A DNA stretch of 64,000 nucleotides from Microlunatus flavus (GTDB taxonomy: Bacteria; Actinomycetota; Actinomycetes; Propionibacteriales; Propionibacteriaceae), in the NCBI RefSeq assembly GCF_900110855.1, contig NZ_FOFA01000004.1, forward strand, positions 1 to 64,000. Direction: 5' to 3'. A model generated the notes under the pieces. It did no database searches. It was not told the DNA's origin and was given only the letters and a program-made list of their open reading frames with translations. Made by a program: the position numbers and the translations under genes. This document shows, one piece after another, positions 17,217 to 26,041 of the stretch; position 1 is the first letter of the stretch; each line of letters opens with the position of its first letter.

Positions 17217-17999
17217 TCAGCGCGCCTGCGCCGACCAGCGGCCGGCCCGCGAGGTCAGCTCGACCTCGAGGTCGAAGGTCTCGCCCAGCCGGGCGGCGGT
17301 GAGGGTCTCCGCGATGGGCCCGGCGGCGACGACGCGCCCGTGCTTGAGCAGCAGCACGTGGGTCACGCCCACCGGGATCTCCTCGACGTGGTGCGTCACC
17401 AGGACCGAGGCGGGCGCGTACGGGTCGGTGGCCAGCGCGGACAGCGTGCGCAGCAGCGTCTCCCGGCCGGTCAGGTCGAGCCCGGCGGACGGCTCGTCCA
17501 GCAGCAGCAGCTCGGGGTCGGTCATCAGCGCACGGGCGATCTGGACGCGCTTGCGCTCGCCCTCGCTGAGCGTGCCGAAGGTGCGGTCGGCGAGGCCGGC
17601 GATGCCGAGCGAGGAGAGCAGCTCGTCGGCCCGCTCGTGGTCGAGGTCGTCGTAGGACTCCCGCCAGCGCCCGACCACCGCGTACGAGGCGGAGACGACG
17701 ACGTCGTGGACCCGCTCCGAGCGCGGGATGCGCTCGGCGAGGGCGGCGGACGTCAGCCCGATCCGGGGCCGCAGCTCGAAGACGTCGACGGTGCCCAGCA
17801 CCTCGTCGAGCAGCCCGACGACGCCCGTCGACGGGTGGATCTGCGCCGCCAGCAGCTGCAGCAGGGTGGTCTTGCCCGCGCCGTTCGGGCCGAGGACGAC
17901 CCACCGGTCGCTCTCGTCGACGGTCCACGTCACGTCGTCGAGCAGGGTCGCGGTCCCCCGGACGACGCCCACCCCGGCGAGATCGACGACTGCAGCCAC
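17217..17999 (-). CDS. ABC transporter ATP-binding protein (no permease nearby)
   Basis: The 260-residue ATPase has Walker A GPNGAGKTT, signature LSEGERKRVQIARAL, Walker B LLLLDEPSAGLD and the H-loop in VLVTHHVEE. The signature reads LSEGE rather than LSGGQ. It resembles the YlmA/ModF-like stand-alone ATPases common in actinobacteria. No membrane partner is encoded within 10 kb, so the transported substrate, or whether it transports at all, is unknown. It starts at GTG 17999, divergent from a hypothetical gene. The 200 bp downstream hold no gene. Confidence 0.87.
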   Translation of the reverse strand: MAAVVDLAGVGVVRGTATLLDDVTWTVDESDRWVVLGPNGAGKTTLLQLLAAQIHPSTGVVGLLDEVLGTVDVFELRPRIGLTSAALAERIPRSERVHDVVVSASYAVVGRWRESYDDLDHERADELLSSLGIAGLADRTFGTLSEGERKRVQIARALMTDPELLLLDEPSAGLDLTGRETLLRTLSALATDPYAPASVLVTHHVEEIPVGVTHVLLLKHGRVVAAGPIAETLTAARLGETFDLEVELTSRAGRWSAQAR

Positions 18000-18130
18000 G
18001 CGCCGACCCTACCGGTCCGTCCCGGGCCGCCGGGGAGCCGCGCGCCGGGTGGGCGCGGCTGCGTCGGGCCCGCTCCGGGAACGTTCCGGAACGGGCTCCG
18101 GCGCCGCACGCCGCGCGTACGGTGGCTGCC

Positions 18131-18862
18131 GTGGAAGCCCCCCTGCCGTCGCGCTCGCGGCTCTCGCTGCGGCTCGTGGTGAACCTCAACGCCGCCCTCC
18201 ACGGCCAGCTCGCGGCCGAGCGCGCGTCCGCCGAGGTGGTCGGCGACGACGTCGCGCACCACCTGGTCGACCCCGAGGGCCTGCTCGGGCTGGACCCGCT
18301 CCGGGCGACCGACCTCGACGACGGCTTCGGGCGGCTGCTGGCCGCCGAGCCCGACCGCTGGCTGCTCGCCCTGCCGGTGCCCGGCGCGCTGGCCCCGCTG
18401 CGCGGGCCGGTCGAGCTGAACGGCGCCGCCCTGGCCGCCGGGGAGGCCGCGGTCGCCGCGGGCGGAACCGTCGCCCTGGTGCCGCAGCGCGTCGGCCAGG
18501 CGGTGCAGTGGCGGGTGCACGCGGCCGCCCGGCCCTTCGCGCCGCCCACGCTCTACGAGGCCGAGCGCGAGCTGAGCGAGGCGGTGCTGCGCGCCGCGAC
18601 GACGCTGACCCACCTCGACGTCGCCGCCGGCGCCCGGCCGCGCGTCGACCACGGACCCGTCCTGGCCCCCGGCTACCCGCCGCGCGCCCGCCTGGCCGCC
18701 GACCGGGCGGCGCGCCTGCTCGCCGCCTGCGACGAGGCCCTCTCGAGCGACGGCGCCGCGATCACGCTCCACGAGGCCGAGGTCCGCTCCCGCGAGCTGC
18801 GCGTCGTCCGGACCGCCGCGGGCCAGGCGCTGTGCGCCGCCGCCGGCTGGCCCGAGGTCTGA
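18131..18862 (+). CDS. Conserved actinobacterial protein of unknown function
   Basis: I do not recognise a domain in this 243-residue protein. It is Ala/Leu/Arg-rich, without a signal peptide or membrane helices, and looks soluble. The segment LRLVVNLNAALHGQL near the N-terminus and VAAGGTVALVPQRVGQAVQWRVHAA in the middle look like beta-strand cores, followed by helical, charged sequence. GTG 18131 is preferred, but GTG 18122 (three residues longer) is equally possible. Upstream (18078-18092) is a run of GGAAC/GTTCC palindromes. Codon use is as in its neighbours, so I take it as a real gene. Confidence 0.6.
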   Translation: MEAPLPSRSRLSLRLVVNLNAALHGQLAAERASAEVVGDDVAHHLVDPEGLLGLDPLRATDLDDGFGRLLAAEPDRWLLALPVPGALAPLRGPVELNGAALAAGEAAVAAGGTVALVPQRVGQAVQWRVHAAARPFAPPTLYEAERELSEAVLRAATTLTHLDVAAGARPRVDHGPVLAPGYPPRARLAADRAARLLAACDEALSSDGAAITLHEAEVRSRELRVVRTAAGQALCAAAGWPEV

Positions 18863-18892
18863 CCTGGCCCGCGCTGACCTTCGCGGAAGCGG

Positions 18893-19729
18893 TCAGCCCG
18901 GCTTGACCGCCTGCAGCGTGTAGGTCAGCGCCAGCCGCTCGGGGTGCTCGCGCAGACGGTGCTCACCGTCCCCGTCGGGGACGGGCTCCATCAGCCCCGG
19001 CAGGGCCAGCCAGGGCACGCTGCGGTGCTCCTCGAGCCCGGTCAGCACCAGCCCCTGCGCCAGCAGCGCGCCGACCACCTCGCCGAGGCCGTGGTTCCAC
19101 TCCTGCGTCCGCGTCGCGGTGAGCGTCGCCGTCGAGTCGACGTAGCTCGTGTCCTCGTCGAACTCCATCGGCTCGACCGTCTCGAAGTACGGGTGGCCGA
19201 TCACCAGCGCGTCGTCACGGGTGTCGTCGACGCTCCACAGCACCGGGTGGCCCTCGCGCAGGAACAGCCGCCCGCCGGGGGCCAGCAGCCCGGCCACGAC
19301 GCCGGCCCAGCGGTGGATGTCGGGCAGCCAGCACAGCGCGCCGATGCCGGTGTAGACGAGGTCGTACGCACCCGCGCCCGCCGCCTCGACCGCGTGGTCG
19401 ACGTCGGACTCGACGAACGTCGCCTCCACGCCCGCGCGGCCGGCGAGGGACCGCGCCGCCTCGATCGCCGGCGCCGAGAAGTCGACCCCGGTCATCCGCG
19501 CTCCCAGCCGGGCGAGCGAGACGGTGTCCGCGCCCACGTGGCACTGCAGGTGCAGCCCGCGCAGCCTTGCGACGTCACCGAGCCGCGGCCGGTCGAAGCG
19601 GACCACGCCGGTGAGGAACGCCGGGTCGTCGAACCGGGCCGGGTCGTAGTCGGGCGAGGCGAGGTGGATCGGGACGCGGTCGTCCCAGTTGGCGCGGTTC
19701 AGGCTCAGGTCGGCGCGGATTCCGTCCAC
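18893..19729 (-). CDS. Class I SAM-dependent methyltransferase
   Basis: The 278-residue methyltransferase has LHLQCHVGADTVSLARLGARMTGVDFS (motif I with the acidic Asp at the end of strand 2), SDVDHAV, YDLVYTGIGALCWLPD (motif IV region) and GLLAPGGRLFLREGHP (post-motif). It belongs to the small-molecule type found widely in actinobacteria; no substrate can be given. GTG 19729 is chosen as start, since upstream in-frame sequence is antisense to the GyrI-like gene. It is convergent with the hypothetical gene at 18131. Confidence 0.85.
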   Translation of the reverse strand: MDGIRADLSLNRANWDDRVPIHLASPDYDPARFDDPAFLTGVVRFDRPRLGDVARLRGLHLQCHVGADTVSLARLGARMTGVDFSAPAIEAARSLAGRAGVEATFVESDVDHAVEAAGAGAYDLVYTGIGALCWLPDIHRWAGVVAGLLAPGGRLFLREGHPVLWSVDDTRDDALVIGHPYFETVEPMEFDEDTSYVDSTATLTATRTQEWNHGLGEVVGALLAQGLVLTGLEEHRSVPWLALPGLMEPVPDGDGEHRLREHPERLALTYTLQAVKPG

Positions 19730-19813
19730 GCCCGCATCTTCTCGTGGAGCGCTCGCCGGGCCATGATGCAGGGGGCAGGAGTGGGGCCTGCCCGGTCCGT
19801 GGAGGAGACGGCG

Positions 19814-20428
19814 GTGGGAAAGAGCGACCTCCGGCGCGAGATCACCACCTACACGGCCCCGCGCGGCCGTTTCCAGCTCGTGGTCGTGAGCCCGGCCCGC
19901 TACCTCGCCCTCGACGGCCGGGGCGACCCGAACTCGGCGCCGGCCTACCGCGACGCGCTGGCCACGCTCTACCCCGTCGCCTACCGGCTCAAGTTCACGA
20001 GCAAGACCGTCCTCGACCGGGACTACACGGTGATGCCGCTGGAGGCGCTGTGGTGGTCCGACGACATGGACACCTTCACCACCGCCCGGGACAAGTCGCG
20101 CTGGCACTGGCGCCTGCTCAACCTGGTGCCGTCCTGGCTCGGCGCCGAGGACGTGGCCGCGGCGCGCCGGACGGTCGCGAGGAGCGGGCACGCCCCGCTG
20201 GTCGACGCGCTGCGCTACGAGCCGCTCGACGAGGGCCTGGTCGTGCAGACGCTGCACGTCGGGCCGTACGACGACGAGGGCCCGGTCCTCGCCGCCATGC
20301 ACGAGCACGTGGCCGCCGAGGGCTACGCGCTGTCGGGGCGGCACCACGAGGTCTACCTCAGCGACCCGCGCCGGACGGCGCCCGCGCGGCTGCGGACGAT
20401 CCTGCGGCAGCCCGTCGCCCGGGACTGA
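19814..20428 (+). CDS. GyrI-like small-molecule-binding domain protein
   Basis: The 204-residue protein matches the stand-alone GyrI-like (SOUL/BacT) domain family: RYLALDGRGDPNSAPAYRDALATLYPVAYRLKF, then DYTVMPLEALWWSDD, and the C-terminal VVQTLHVGPYDDEGPVLAAMHEHVAAEGYALSGRHHEVYLSDPRR. Such proteins bind, and in some cases hydrolyse, hydrophobic cationic compounds. GTG 19814 is chosen for the ideal GGAGGAG at 19801-19807. No DNA-binding domain is fused. It is convergent with fabI, with only 12 bp between stops. Confidence 0.85.
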   Translation: MGKSDLRREITTYTAPRGRFQLVVVSPARYLALDGRGDPNSAPAYRDALATLYPVAYRLKFTSKTVLDRDYTVMPLEALWWSDDMDTFTTARDKSRWHWRLLNLVPSWLGAEDVAAARRTVARSGHAPLVDALRYEPLDEGLVVQTLHVGPYDDEGPVLAAMHEHVAAEGYALSGRHHEVYLSDPRRTAPARLRTILRQPVARD

Positions 20429-20440
20429 CCGGCCGGCCGG

Positions 20441-21211
20441 CTACGAGCCGGTCGAGTGCAGCCCGCCGTCGACGTGGACCATCTCGCCGGTCGTCGCCGG
20501 GAAGAAGTCGCTGAGCAGGGCGACCACGGCCTTGGCGGTCGGCTCGGGGTCGCGCGGGTCCCAGCCGAGCGGCGCCCGGCTGCCCCAGACCGTGTTGAAC
20601 TCGTCGGCCCCGCCGATCGCCTTCTTCGCCAGCGTCTCCAGCGGTCCGGCGGCGACGAGGTTCACCCGGACGCCCTCCGGCCCCAGGTAGCGGGCGAGGT
20701 AGCGGCTGGTGCTCTCCAGCGCGGACTTCGAGACGCCCATCCAGTCGTAGACCGGCCACGACACGGTCGCGTCGAAGGTCAGGCCGACGACGGAGGCCGG
20801 GTTGGCGAGGACCGGCTTGCAGGCCATGGTCAGCGAGGTCAGCGAGTAGGCCGACACCTGGAGCGCCCTGGACACGTCGTCCCAGGGCGTGGTGAGGAAC
20901 TTGCCGCCGAGCGCCGTCTCCGGGTTGGCGTACGCGAGGGAGTGCACGAGCCCGTCGAGGGAGTCGGTGTGCTCCCGCAGGCTGTCGGCCAGGCCGGCCA
21001 GGTGCTCCTCGTCCGTCACGTCGACCTCGAGCAGCACCGGCTCGGTGGGGAGCTTCTTGATCACGCGCCGCGTCAGGCTCATCGCGCGCCCGAAGTTGGA
21101 CACGACCACCGTCGCGCCCTGCTCCTGGGCGATCTTGGCCACCGAGAACGCGATGGAGGTGTCGAGGGTGACCCCAGCCACCAGGACCGTCTTGCCGTCG
21201 AGGATGCCCAT
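20441..21211 (-). CDS. fabI: Enoyl-ACP reductase (FabI/InhA type)
   Basis: The 256-residue short-chain reductase of FAS II reduces trans-2-enoyl-ACP with NADH. The classical FabI features are present: GVTLDTSIAFSVAKIAQEQGA in place of TGxxxGIG, LVHSLAYANPE, and the Y-x6-K active site YDWMGVSK. Its C-terminal TGEMVHVDGGLHSTGS is typical. It is the InhA equivalent. The usual partner fabG is upstream on the same strand, but separated from it by an unrelated secreted-protein gene (21299-22723), which is unusual. Confidence 0.94.
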   Translation of the reverse strand: MGILDGKTVLVAGVTLDTSIAFSVAKIAQEQGATVVVSNFGRAMSLTRRVIKKLPTEPVLLEVDVTDEEHLAGLADSLREHTDSLDGLVHSLAYANPETALGGKFLTTPWDDVSRALQVSAYSLTSLTMACKPVLANPASVVGLTFDATVSWPVYDWMGVSKSALESTSRYLARYLGPEGVRVNLVAAGPLETLAKKAIGGADEFNTVWGSRAPLGWDPRDPEPTAKAVVALLSDFFPATTGEMVHVDGGLHSTGS

Positions 21212-21298
21212 GGGGGTCGATCCTGCCCTACCGGCGTGCGCCGTGGCCGGACCGTCCGGACCGGTGGTCCCTGCCGCCCGCGCCGCGCCGCGGTCTCC

Positions 21299-22723
21299 TC
21301 AGTCGAGGAAGCCGTAGCTCGGCAGCAGGTAGGTCCTCCCGGAGGAGGCCCCGTTGAGGTCGGTCGCGTGGTTGCCGACGTTCGCGACGACCGTGAAGCC
21401 CTGCGCGGTCCAGGCCGCCCGGCAGGCGATCTTCGACGCCTCGATCGACGCGGCGGCGGGGTCGCGGAAGCACAGGCCGTCGACCCGGTAGCCCGCCCGG
21501 GTCAGCTGGCTCAGCGTCCCGCCCGTGTCGGCCGAGCGCCCGGTCGCGAAGAGCACGGCGTAGCCGTCCTGCTCGGCCCGCTTCGCGACGTCGAACGTCG
21601 CCGGGGTGGCCGCGAACGGCTGGTAGTAGCTCTGCAGCGCCGTGTTGTCGATGTCGAGCACGAGCGCCGGGCGCGAGACCCCCTGCTGGCTGTCCACGTA
21701 CGCGGTCGCGCCGTCGAGGGCCGCGCTCACGTCGGCCAGCCACTGCGCCTGGGTGGGCCGCGTGCCGGCGCTGACGGCGAGCGAGGTCGTCGTCGCCGCG
21801 CTCAGCCCCGCCTGGTCGCGGACCGTGAGCGTGACCGGGTACGTGCCGGGGGTCGCGTACGAGTGCGACGTCCGCGAGCCCGTGCCGGTCGTGCCGTCGC
21901 CGAAGGACCAGGCCCAGGACGCGACCGGGCCCTCGGGGTCGGCGGACGACGAGCCGTCGAAGGCGACCGTCTGGCCGTTCGCGCTGGTGGTGAACGCGGC
22001 GACCGGCGGACGGTTCGCCGAGGCGGCGAGGTCGGTGACGACCAGGTCGTCGGCGGTGCTGGTCAGGGGCGCGGCCGTGGCCGTTGCGCTGAGGTGGCTC
22101 CGCAGCCCGACCGCGCCCGGGCCCTGCAGGGCGGCGGTGGTGTCGCTCGTGGTCACGGCCCAGGTGGTCGGCTCGGTGGCGTCGGCGCGCCAGGCACGGG
22201 CCCGCAGCACGGTCGGGTTCGTGCCCGTGGCCTGCACGCGGACGCGGACGGCCGTCCCGGGCGAGGCGGTCCACGCGGGCGTGGCGCTGCGCAGGTGCGT
22301 CCCGTCGCGGAACACCCCGATGCTGACCGCGCCGGACGCGTTCAGCACCAGCCGCGCGCCGTAGTCGGCGCCGGAGCGCCGCCGCACCACGACCGTCTCG
22401 TAGACCCCGCCGCCGCTCGGCGCAGCCGTGGTGGCGAACGTGGCGGCGGCGTCGACGTCGGTGAGCGCGAGCGAGCCCAGGTACGCGGAGCGCGTGACGC
22501 CGGCACCGGCGCTCAGCCGGGCCGCCCCGCCCGCGACCGCGAAGTCCGACGCGGTGCCCGACAGCGTCCACGCGCCGCCCGCGTCCGCGGCGCCCAGGCC
22601 CCCGGTGACGCTGCGGGTGAAGCCGTCGCGCGCGACCGTCGTCGCCGCCTGGGCCGGAGCCGCCGCGACGAGCAGGCCGGCGCCGCCGAGCAGCGCGGCG
22701 ACCAGGGCGGGCAGCGCGCGCAC
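21299..22723 (-). CDS. Secreted PKD-domain protein with C-terminal HAD acid-phosphatase-like domain
   Basis: The 474-residue exported protein has a signal peptide (1-27, ending AQAA). Residues about 30-232 form a beta-rich, concanavalin-like region. A PKD domain follows (about 237-320: PPVAAF, FDGSSSADPEG, WSFGDGTTGTG, HSYATPGTYPVTLTV). The C-terminal HAD class IIIB (plant acid phosphatase-like) domain (330-474) has motif I D357-I-D359-N-T, motif II ATGRS, Lys in SIEASK, and GNHATD where GDxxxD is usual. The last difference may affect metal binding. It starts at GTG, 2 nt after the fabG stop, and runs into fabI. Substrate unknown; the binding modules suggest cell-surface or polysaccharide attachment. 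Confidence 0.82.
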   Translation of the reverse strand: MRALPALVAALLGGAGLLVAAAPAQAATTVARDGFTRSVTGGLGAADAGGAWTLSGTASDFAVAGGAARLSAGAGVTRSAYLGSLALTDVDAAATFATTAAPSGGGVYETVVVRRRSGADYGARLVLNASGAVSIGVFRDGTHLRSATPAWTASPGTAVRVRVQATGTNPTVLRARAWRADATEPTTWAVTTSDTTAALQGPGAVGLRSHLSATATAAPLTSTADDLVVTDLAASANRPPVAAFTTSANGQTVAFDGSSSADPEGPVASWAWSFGDGTTGTGSRTSHSYATPGTYPVTLTVRDQAGLSAATTTSLAVSAGTRPTQAQWLADVSAALDGATAYVDSQQGVSRPALVLDIDNTALQSYYQPFAATPATFDVAKRAEQDGYAVLFATGRSADTGGTLSQLTRAGYRVDGLCFRDPAAASIEASKIACRAAWTAQGFTVVANVGNHATDLNGASSGRTYLLPSYGFLD

Positions 22724-22725
22724 CG

Positions 22726-23517
22726 CTAGTGCCCCATGCCCAGGCCGCCGTCGACCGGGATCAGCGCCCCGGTGACGTACGCCCCGCCGGGCCCGGCCAG
22801 GAAGGCGACGGCCGCCGCGACGTCCTCGCTCGAGCCCATCCGGCCGAGCGGGATCTGCGCCTGGTAGCCGGCGACGGTCTTCTCGTCGAGGTCGGCGGTC
22901 ATGTCGGTCTCGATGAAGCCGGGGGCGACGACGTTGGCGGTGATGCCGCGGCCGCCGAGCTCACGGGCCAGGGAGCGTGCCATGCCGACCAGCCCGGCCT
23001 TGGAGGTGGCGTAGTTGACCTGGCCCGCGCTGCCCAGCTGGCCGACGACCGAGCTGATCAGCACGATGCGCCCCGACCGGGCCCGGACCATGCCCCGGGC
23101 CGCGCGCTTGACGACGTGGAAGGTGCCGGTGAGGTTCGTCTCGAGGACGGTGTCCCAGTCCTCCTCGCTCATCCGCATGATCAGCGTGTCGCGGGTGACG
23201 CCGGCGTTGGCGACGAGCACCTCGACCGGTCCCAGCTCGGCCTCCACGGCCTTGTACGCGGCGTCCACCTGCTCGACGTCGGTGACGTCGGCCCGGACCC
23301 CGAGCACGCCGGGCGGCACGTCGCCGCTGCGGTGCGTGCCCGCGACCCGGAACCCGTCCGCTGCGAGCCGCTGCGCGATCACCCGGCCGATCCCCCGGTT
23401 GGCGCCGGTCACCAGGGCGACGGGCCCCTGACCGGGACCCGCCGGCGTCGCGGCGGCGGCGTCCGGGCTCGTCGGGGCGTCGGAGAGGTCGGGCGTGGTG
23501 TCAGCGCTGTCGGTCAC
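22726..23517 (-). CDS. fabG: 3-oxoacyl-ACP reductase FabG (MabA equivalent)
   Basis: The 263-residue SDR enzyme has an N-terminal extension of about 30 Ala/Pro/Asp-rich residues. TGANRGIGRVIAQRL is the cofactor loop; NAGVTRDTLIMRM and the Ser-Tyr-Lys triad follow, with NYATSKAGLVGM. The C-terminus ISVDGGLGMGH ends in the standard FabG tail. It reduces beta-ketoacyl-ACP with NADPH in FAS II. The GTG start is 83 bp from a divergent DUF3099 gene. Downstream on the same strand are the PKD-HAD gene and fabI. Confidence 0.92.
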   Translation of the reverse strand: MTDSADTTPDLSDAPTSPDAAAATPAGPGQGPVALVTGANRGIGRVIAQRLAADGFRVAGTHRSGDVPPGVLGVRADVTDVEQVDAAYKAVEAELGPVEVLVANAGVTRDTLIMRMSEEDWDTVLETNLTGTFHVVKRAARGMVRARSGRIVLISSVVGQLGSAGQVNYATSKAGLVGMARSLARELGGRGITANVVAPGFIETDMTADLDEKTVAGYQAQIPLGRMGSSEDVAAAVAFLAGPGGAYVTGALIPVDGGLGMGH

Positions 23518-23600
23518 GGCTGAACGTTAGCGAGGCATGCTCACGAACCTCTCAACCCCGGGGCGAAACCACGGGGGCCGCTCGGACGTAATGTCTGGGC

Positions 23601-23981
23601 ATGGCGATCCCCTCGGGCGCGACGAACATCACCGACGCACGCGCCGGGACCAGCGTCGACATGTCGCAGCGGATCCGCCGCTACACGATCACGATGGCGT
23701 TCCGCACGGTCTGCTTCCTCGTGGCGGTGATCTTCGCCCACGGCTGGCTGCAGTGGACGCTGTTCGCCGGTGCCGTGTTCCTGCCCTACATGGCGGTGCT
23801 GCTGGCCAACCAGAGCAACACCAAGGGCCTCAAGCGCGAGGTGCGCCGCGGCGCGCCGGGCGACGCGAAGCAGCTGACGGCGATGCCCTCGGGGGAGTAC
23901 GTCGAGGGCGAGGTCGTCGTCGACGACGAGGGCGGCGTCCACGAGCCGTCCGAGGAGCGCCGCCGCTACTGGGCGGCCTGA
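23601..23981 (+). CDS. DUF3099 family membrane protein
   Basis: The 126-residue protein carries the DUF3099 core: ITDAR, VDMSQRIRRYTITMAFRTVCF, then two transmembrane helices (about 35-55 and 58-78) and a charged, acidic cytoplasmic tail. The family is actinobacterial and of unknown function. It is commonly found beside fabG-fabI, as here. It overlaps no neighbour and is followed 3 bp later by a small Cys protein, probably on the same transcript. Confidence 0.85.
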   Translation: MAIPSGATNITDARAGTSVDMSQRIRRYTITMAFRTVCFLVAVIFAHGWLQWTLFAGAVFLPYMAVLLANQSNTKGLKREVRRGAPGDAKQLTAMPSGEYVEGEVVVDDEGGVHEPSEERRRYWAA

Positions 23982-23984
23982 ACC

Positions 23985-24221
23985 GTGACCCTGCTCCCCC
24001 AGGACTCCGAGCTCGGCGAGCTCGTCTGCTCCGCCCGCGGCTGCACCGCGGCGGCGACGACCGACCTGCGCTGGAACAACGTCAAGATCCACACGCCCGA
24101 GCGGCGCAAGCACTGGCTCGCCTGCGACGCGCACGCGAGCTCGCTGAGCGCGTACCTCTCCGCCCGCGGCCTGCTCCGCGAGGTCGTCCCGCTGGCCGAC
24201 GAGGCGACCACCACCGCCTGA
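23985..24221 (+). CDS. Small Cys/His protein, probable zinc ribbon
   Basis: The 78-residue protein belongs to a conserved actinobacterial family. C-x3-GC (CSARGC) near residue 15 and ACDAH near residue 47 give three Cys and one His in a zinc-ribbon spacing. The intervening LRWNNVKIHTPERRKHWL is the most conserved part in relatives I recall. Some databases call such proteins acetone carboxylase, which I regard as a misannotation. It probably shares a transcript with the DUF3099 gene. Function unknown. Confidence 0.7.
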   Translation: MTLLPQDSELGELVCSARGCTAAATTDLRWNNVKIHTPERRKHWLACDAHASSLSAYLSARGLLREVVPLADEATTTA

Positions 24222-24231
24222 CGCGCCCTCC

Positions 24232-25290
24232 TCAGCCGCCGATCGCCGACATCGGCCGGTCGGGCTGCAGGAACGACGGGTCGTCGATGCCGTGACCGGG
24301 CTGCTTGCCCGCCATGGCGACGACCCAGGCGTCCGCGATCGTCGCGTCGTCGGCCCCGCCGCGCAGCAGGGCGCGGAGGTCGGACTCCTCGCGGGCGAAG
24401 AGGCAGGTCCGCACCTGGCCGTCGGCGGTGAGCCGGACGCGGTCGCACGCGCCGCAGAAGGGCTGCGTCACCGAGGCGATGACCCCCACGGTCTGGTCGG
24501 TGCCGACCACCCGGAAGAGCTCCGCCGGGGCGCTCCCCCGGGCCGCCGCGTGGGCGGGGTCGACGACCAGCGCGAACTCGGCCCGCAGCCGCTCGAGGAT
24601 CTCCGCCGCGGTGACCATCGCGGTCCGGCTCCAGCCGTGCTGGGCGTCGAGCGGCATCTGCTCGATGAAGCGCAGCTGCACGCCGTGCTCGAGCGCCCAG
24701 CGCAGCAGCGCGGGCGCCTCGTGGTCGTTGATCCCCCGCATCAGGACGGCGTTCATCTTGACGGGGGCCAGGCCGGCGGCGTGCGCGGCGCGGATGCCCG
24801 CCAGCACGTCGGCGTGGCGGCGCCGGCGGGTCATCCGGGCGAAGGTCGCGGCGTCCATGGTGTCGAGCGAGACGTTGACGCGGTCGAGGCCGGCGTCGGC
24901 GAGGCCCTGCGCCCGGGACGCGAGCCCGATGCCGTTGGTGGTCAGCGCGAGCGACGGGCGGGGCTCGAGCGCGGCGAGCCGGCTGACGAGGCCCTCGAGG
25001 CCGCGCCTCAGCAGCGGCTCGCCCCCGGTCAGCCGGACCGTGGTGATGCCGAGCCGCTCGACGCCGATCCGCACCAGGCGGACGATCTCGTCGTCGTCGA
25101 GCAGCTCGTCGTGGCCGAGCCAGTCCAGGCCCTCGGCCGGCATGCAGTAGGTGCAGCGCAGGTTGCAGCGGTCGGTCAGGGACAGCCGCAGGTCGCTCGC
25201 CACCCGCCCGTACGCGTCCGCCAGCGGCCGCTGCGCGTCGGCGCCCGGCCGGCGGGTGCGGAGGCCGGGCAGGCCGAGGAGGACGGTCAC
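24232..25290 (-). CDS. moaA: GTP 3',8-cyclase MoaA
   Basis: The 352-residue radical SAM enzyme performs the first step of molybdenum cofactor synthesis. The SAM cluster motif is CNLRCTYC. GGEP(LL) follows in VRLTGGEPLLRRG, then LTTNGIGL, VNVSLDTM, and VKMNAVLMRGIND. The C-terminal second cluster is CGACDRVRLTADGQVRTCLF. It ends in PMSAIGG, the required C-terminal double Gly. The GTG 25290 start is preferred. Other moa genes are absent from the window, but fdhD and a DUF6457 gene lie within 3 kb. Confidence 0.95.
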   Translation of the reverse strand: MTVLLGLPGLRTRRPGADAQRPLADAYGRVASDLRLSLTDRCNLRCTYCMPAEGLDWLGHDELLDDDEIVRLVRIGVERLGITTVRLTGGEPLLRRGLEGLVSRLAALEPRPSLALTTNGIGLASRAQGLADAGLDRVNVSLDTMDAATFARMTRRRRHADVLAGIRAAHAAGLAPVKMNAVLMRGINDHEAPALLRWALEHGVQLRFIEQMPLDAQHGWSRTAMVTAAEILERLRAEFALVVDPAHAAARGSAPAELFRVVGTDQTVGVIASVTQPFCGACDRVRLTADGQVRTCLFAREESDLRALLRGGADDATIADAWVVAMAGKQPGHGIDDPSFLQPDRPMSAIGG

Positions 25291-25343
25291 GGGCGTGAGT
25301 CTAGGTCCGGTGCCCGGGGGTGTCCCGGGCCCGGACCACCGGC

Positions 25344-25892
25344 TCAGGCCTCCGGGTCCTCGTCGACCGTCACCGGCTGCGGCTCGGGCCGGTTCGCCAG
25401 CTCCTGGCGCCGCGCGACGATGATCGCCGTGGCCGCGCTCGCGGCGCCCGCGTACGCGACGAGCCGCATCCACGGCTTGTCGAGGACATGGGCCGTGACG
25501 TGGTCGAGGGAGTAGCGACCGCCGCCGGCGAGCGTCAGCGCCGAGCCGACCACGGCGTACATGAGGGGCACCTCGGGCCCGCCGTCGCTGGCGAAGAACT
25601 TCTCGAAGCCGTGCAGCGACGACGCGACGACCATGTTGCCGGTCAGCGCAGCGCCGGCCGGGCCGGTCGCGAGGCCGAGCGCGACGGCCGCACCGCCCGC
25701 ACCCTCGGCGAGCCCGGCGAGGGTCGCGTTGCGCTTGCCCGGGGTGAAGCCGACGGACTCGAAGAAGCCGCCGGTGCCCTCGAGGCCGTGGCCTCCGAAC
25801 CAGCCGAACAGCTTCTGCGCGCCGTGCGCCGCCGCAGCGGCGCCGAAGCCCAGCCGCAGGGCCAGCAGGCCCAGGTCGGTGCCCTTGCTCAT
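25344..25892 (-). CDS. DoxX family membrane protein
   Basis: The 182-residue protein has four hydrophobic helices with the DoxX pattern: GLLALRLGFGAAAAAHGAQKLFGWFGGHGLEGTGGFFESVGFTPGKRNATLAGLAEGAGG. The relative-name role (thiosulfate:quinone oxidoreductase subunit) is not supported for most bacterial homologs, so the function is open. ATG 25892 is chosen over an upstream ATG that adds Arg/Pro-rich sequence. It is 53 bp upstream of moaA on the same strand. Confidence 0.85.
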   Translation of the reverse strand: MSKGTDLGLLALRLGFGAAAAAHGAQKLFGWFGGHGLEGTGGFFESVGFTPGKRNATLAGLAEGAGGAAVALGLATGPAGAALTGNMVVASSLHGFEKFFASDGGPEVPLMYAVVGSALTLAGGGRYSLDHVTAHVLDKPWMRLVAYAGAASAATAIIVARRQELANRPEPQPVTVDEDPEA

Positions 25893-26041
25893 GGTGTGCT
25901 CCAAATCTCGCGCCGGGGCGCGACGGTCGGGGTGGCTCGACCCGCACGCCGGTGGGCGGGTGGTTGAGCGTTCCACCGAACGCTACGAGTGCCGTGCGGC
26001 GTCCGTCACCGGGGACCGTCAGGCGAGCGGGACGCCGGGCC

